This document shows positions 6,319 to 7,467 of a stretch of DNA of 7,467 nucleotides, one piece after another. The stretch lies in assembly GCA_043743105.1 (NCBI GenBank), contig JAYTXD010000010.1:1-7467 (forward strand), in the 5' to 3' direction. The translations under genes were made by a program, and so were the position numbers. Under the pieces are notes generated by a model that was not told where the DNA came from, searched no databases, and saw only the letters and a program-made list of their open reading frames with translations. Positions within the stretch are counted from its first letter, which is position 1. Each line of letters begins with the position of its first letter. The DNA comes from RYN-417 sp043743105 (GTDB taxonomy: Bacteria > Patescibacteriota > Saccharimonadia > Saccharimonadales > JACDBH01).

Positions 6319-7206
6319 CTATAGGATTGACTGCAAATATGCCCTAAAGTCAGCACTTATGTCGTCGTGTTGCAATGCAAAGTCTACGACGGTCTTTAAG
6401 TATTCTAGTTTATTTCCGGCATCATAGTATTTGGCATTCTGTATTTCGGCGGCTAAGATACGTTTACCGTCAGCAAGCATATGTTTAAAGGCATCGTTAT
6501 AATATAATTCTTTGCCATCTTGTCTTTCGGCTTCGGCAATGTGCAGGTAGGTAAAAATATCGGGCGTTAACAAGCAGCCGCTAACCGTTGCAAGATCCGA
6601 AGGAGCGTTGTCTCTACCTGGTTTTTCGGCAATAGCTTTAACATCAATAATACCGCCTCTTAATAGCTCACCACCCGCGTACCCATAACGTATATAGTCT
6701 TCATCCGCATCAGCCTTAACGGCACTCAAAACAGACGAGCTATACTCGTCATAAACATCTATCATTTGCTGAAAACGCAGTGGCGAAGATTTAATAAAAT
6801 CGTCACTCCAGGTATAGATAAACGGCTCATCACCAATAAGATGCTCCACGTTAAGTAGGGGGGTACCGTTACCGTAAGGTCCTTTTTGACGAACATACAC
6901 AAAATTAGCAAGCTCACCAATAGCTTTTACTTCTTCGATAAAATGCGCCTTGCTTGGGCCACCTTGTTTAAGATTTTGGATTAGATCAGCCGGAGGTCGG
7001 TCAAAGTGATCCTCGATACTTCGTTTGGTAGAGTTGGTAACGATAATAATATCCTTAATGCCCACGGCAACCAGCTCTTCGACAACATACTGAATAATAG
7101 GCTTGTCGATCAGCGGTAGCATTTCTTTAGGCATAGCTTTTGTTTGTGGCAAAAAGCGTGTTCCAAATCCGGCCGCAGCAATAACCGCTTTAGTAACTTT
7201 GGGCAT
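6319..7206 (-). CDS. galU: UTP-glucose-1-phosphate uridylyltransferase
   Basis: This enzyme makes UDP-glucose from UTP and glucose-1-phosphate for surface polysaccharides or glycolipids, in the cytoplasm. Its 295 residues match the GalU length. Visible signatures are the nucleotide-binding loop AAGFGTRFLPQTKAMPKEML (residues 11-30), SDDF with the likely metal-binding acidic residues at 134-137, EKPG (194-197), and the C-terminal YDAGNKLEYLK (261-271). The middle motif usually written as (L)GxGHAV is here PYGNGTPLL (110-118), a departure from classical GalU, so a related sugar nucleotidyltransferase specificity is possible. The ATG at 7206 is chosen: AAGGA lies 9 nt upstream, and the TTG at 7209 would add one residue only. 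It is the first gene of the - strand group and ends in TAG, 49 bp before the DUF948-like gene, with no terminator seen between them. Confidence 0.87.
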   Translation of the reverse strand: MPKVTKAVIAAAGFGTRFLPQTKAMPKEMLPLIDKPIIQYVVEELVAVGIKDIIIVTNSTKRSIEDHFDRPPADLIQNLKQGGPSKAHFIEEVKAIGELANFVYVRQKGPYGNGTPLLNVEHLIGDEPFIYTWSDDFIKSSPLRFQQMIDVYDEYSSSVLSAVKADADEDYIRYGYAGGELLRGGIIDVKAIAEKPGRDNAPSDLATVSGCLLTPDIFTYLHIAEAERQDGKELYYNDAFKHMLADGKRILAAEIQNAKYYDAGNKLEYLKTVVDFALQHDDISADFRAYLQSIL

Positions 7207-7215
7207 CAAAAATAT

Positions 7216-7220
7216 TCCTT
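7216..7220 (-). promoter_or_regulatory. Shine-Dalgarno of galU
   Basis: AAGGA on the - strand at 7220-7216 ends 9 nt before ATG 7206. This contrasts with the CAP and dnaE genes, which have no such site, and shows that both leadered and leaderless starts may be in use. Confidence 0.6.
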
Positions 7221-7234
7221 AGTTAATAGCTTTT

Positions 7235-7250
7235 ACTATAAACAGTATAG
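7235..7250 (-). promoter_or_regulatory. Candidate galU -10 region with a small palindrome
   Basis: Two -10-like boxes lie on the - strand: TATACT at 7249-7244 and TATAGT at 7240-7235. They are part of a short inverted repeat, CTATA-5-TATAG (7236-7250), which could bind a dimeric regulator. Neither has a clear -35 at 16-18 nt. Transcription from here would give a leader of about 20-30 nt carrying the AAGGA site. Confidence 0.4.
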
Positions 7251-7303
7251 CCGTAGTTGATCATTTTGTTGATTTATTTAAGCTCTACTCACACGCCAAA
7301 CAC

Positions 7304-7340
7304 CACGAAAAAATACTTGTAAAGTTCATTATTTTTCGTG
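7304..7340. repeat. Inverted repeat in the divergent intergenic region
   Basis: CACGAAAAA at 7304-7312 and TTTTTCGTG at 7332-7340 are perfect 9-bp arms. Inside, ACTT (7315-7318) can pair with AAGT (7322-7325) around a 3-nt loop. The site lies upstream of the likely transcript starts of both galU and the edge gene, so a DNA-level role (operator, or end of a mobile element) is more likely than an RNA role for these two genes. Confidence 0.6.
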
Positions 7341-7381
7341 ATATTTGCCTCAATAACAGATGGTATCCCCTCCATTCCGTT

Positions 7382-7409
7382 TTGAATCAGGACATTGATG
7401 CTAGACAAT
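7382..7409 (+). promoter_or_regulatory. Tentative promoter of the right-edge gene
   Basis: TTGAAT at 7382-7387 and GACAAT at 7404-7409 are separated by 16 nt, each matching consensus at four of six positions. The ATG at 7417 follows after 7 nt, again the leaderless spacing seen for the CAP gene. Confidence 0.3.
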
Positions 7410-7416
7410 AACAACC

Positions 7417-7467
7417 ATGAAGAAAGCATCAAAGATAACGGATGCCGAGCGGAGCGAGATAGATATT
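7417..7467 (+). CDS. Start of a possible IS30-type / HTH_38 helix-turn-helix protein (cut by window end)
   Basis: Only 17 codons are visible, reading MKKASKITDAERSEIDI up to the last base. The pattern hydrophobic-T-x-x-ER-x-EI at residues 7-15 fits the first helix of the HTH_38 DNA-binding domain found at the N-terminus of IS30-family transposases and some regulators. The segment is too short to prove coding. Support comes from the tentative promoter with a 7-nt gap to the ATG and from the absence of any other feature here. If it is a transposase, the element's left end should lie within 7210-7416. It could also be an unrelated small regulator. Confidence 0.4.
   Translation, partial: MKKASKITDAERSEIDI

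Noticed and set aside
5582..6324. + strand open frames opposite the ytxG/ytxH-like genes
   Set aside because: They mirror the Lys/Glu-rich helices as Ser/Phe/Leu-rich peptides, which is typical of antisense shadows; the - strand products have clear membrane and heptad structure.

Overview
The window looks like a chromosomal piece of a small-genome bacterium, most likely a member of Candidatus Saccharibacteria (TM7) or a close CPR relative. This is inferred from the compact gene order, the moderate G+C, the protein style (a short SpoU-only methyltransferase and a CAP-domain protein with an N-terminal anchor and a C-terminal membrane hairpin), and several -10 boxes that lie only 7-8 nt before an ATG, which suggests leaderless mRNAs. 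No UGA needs to be read as sense; five complete genes end in TAA and galU ends in TAG. The taxon call rests on pattern recognition and no database search was possible.

Left part, + strand: positions 1-163 are non-coding as far as can be seen and hold a long nested inverted repeat (1-82). It is followed by a TrmH/SpoU-family RNA 2'-O-methyltransferase (164-658) and a membrane-anchored CAP/SCP-domain protein (697-1773). The CAP gene meets dnaE tail to tail with 5 bp between the stop codons, and a hairpin that could end the dnaE transcript lies inside the CAP reading frame.

Middle and right part, - strand: in transcription order galU (7206-6319), a small membrane/coiled-coil protein resembling DUF948/YtxG (6269-5982), a YtxH-like protein (5979-5572) and dnaE (5417-1779). 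The YtxH-like gene appears to start at a rare ATT codon 2 nt after the stop of the gene before it; a GTG start further in would cut its membrane segment away. dnaE is separated from ytxH by 154 bp and has its own probable promoter. The galU-ytxG-ytxH group suggests an envelope-related unit: UDP-glucose supply plus two anchored helical proteins. DnaE is the replicative polymerase and is probably expressed independently.

Right edge: a divergent intergenic region (7207-7416) with a hairpin-forming inverted repeat, then the first 17 codons of a + strand gene whose sequence fits the start of an IS30-type/HTH_38 helix-turn-helix protein. It is cut by the window end.

No tRNA, rRNA, CRISPR array or complete mobile element was seen. 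I do not see a convincing new multi-gene system. The points most worth checking are the ATT start, the leaderless promoters, the nested inverted repeat and the edge gene.
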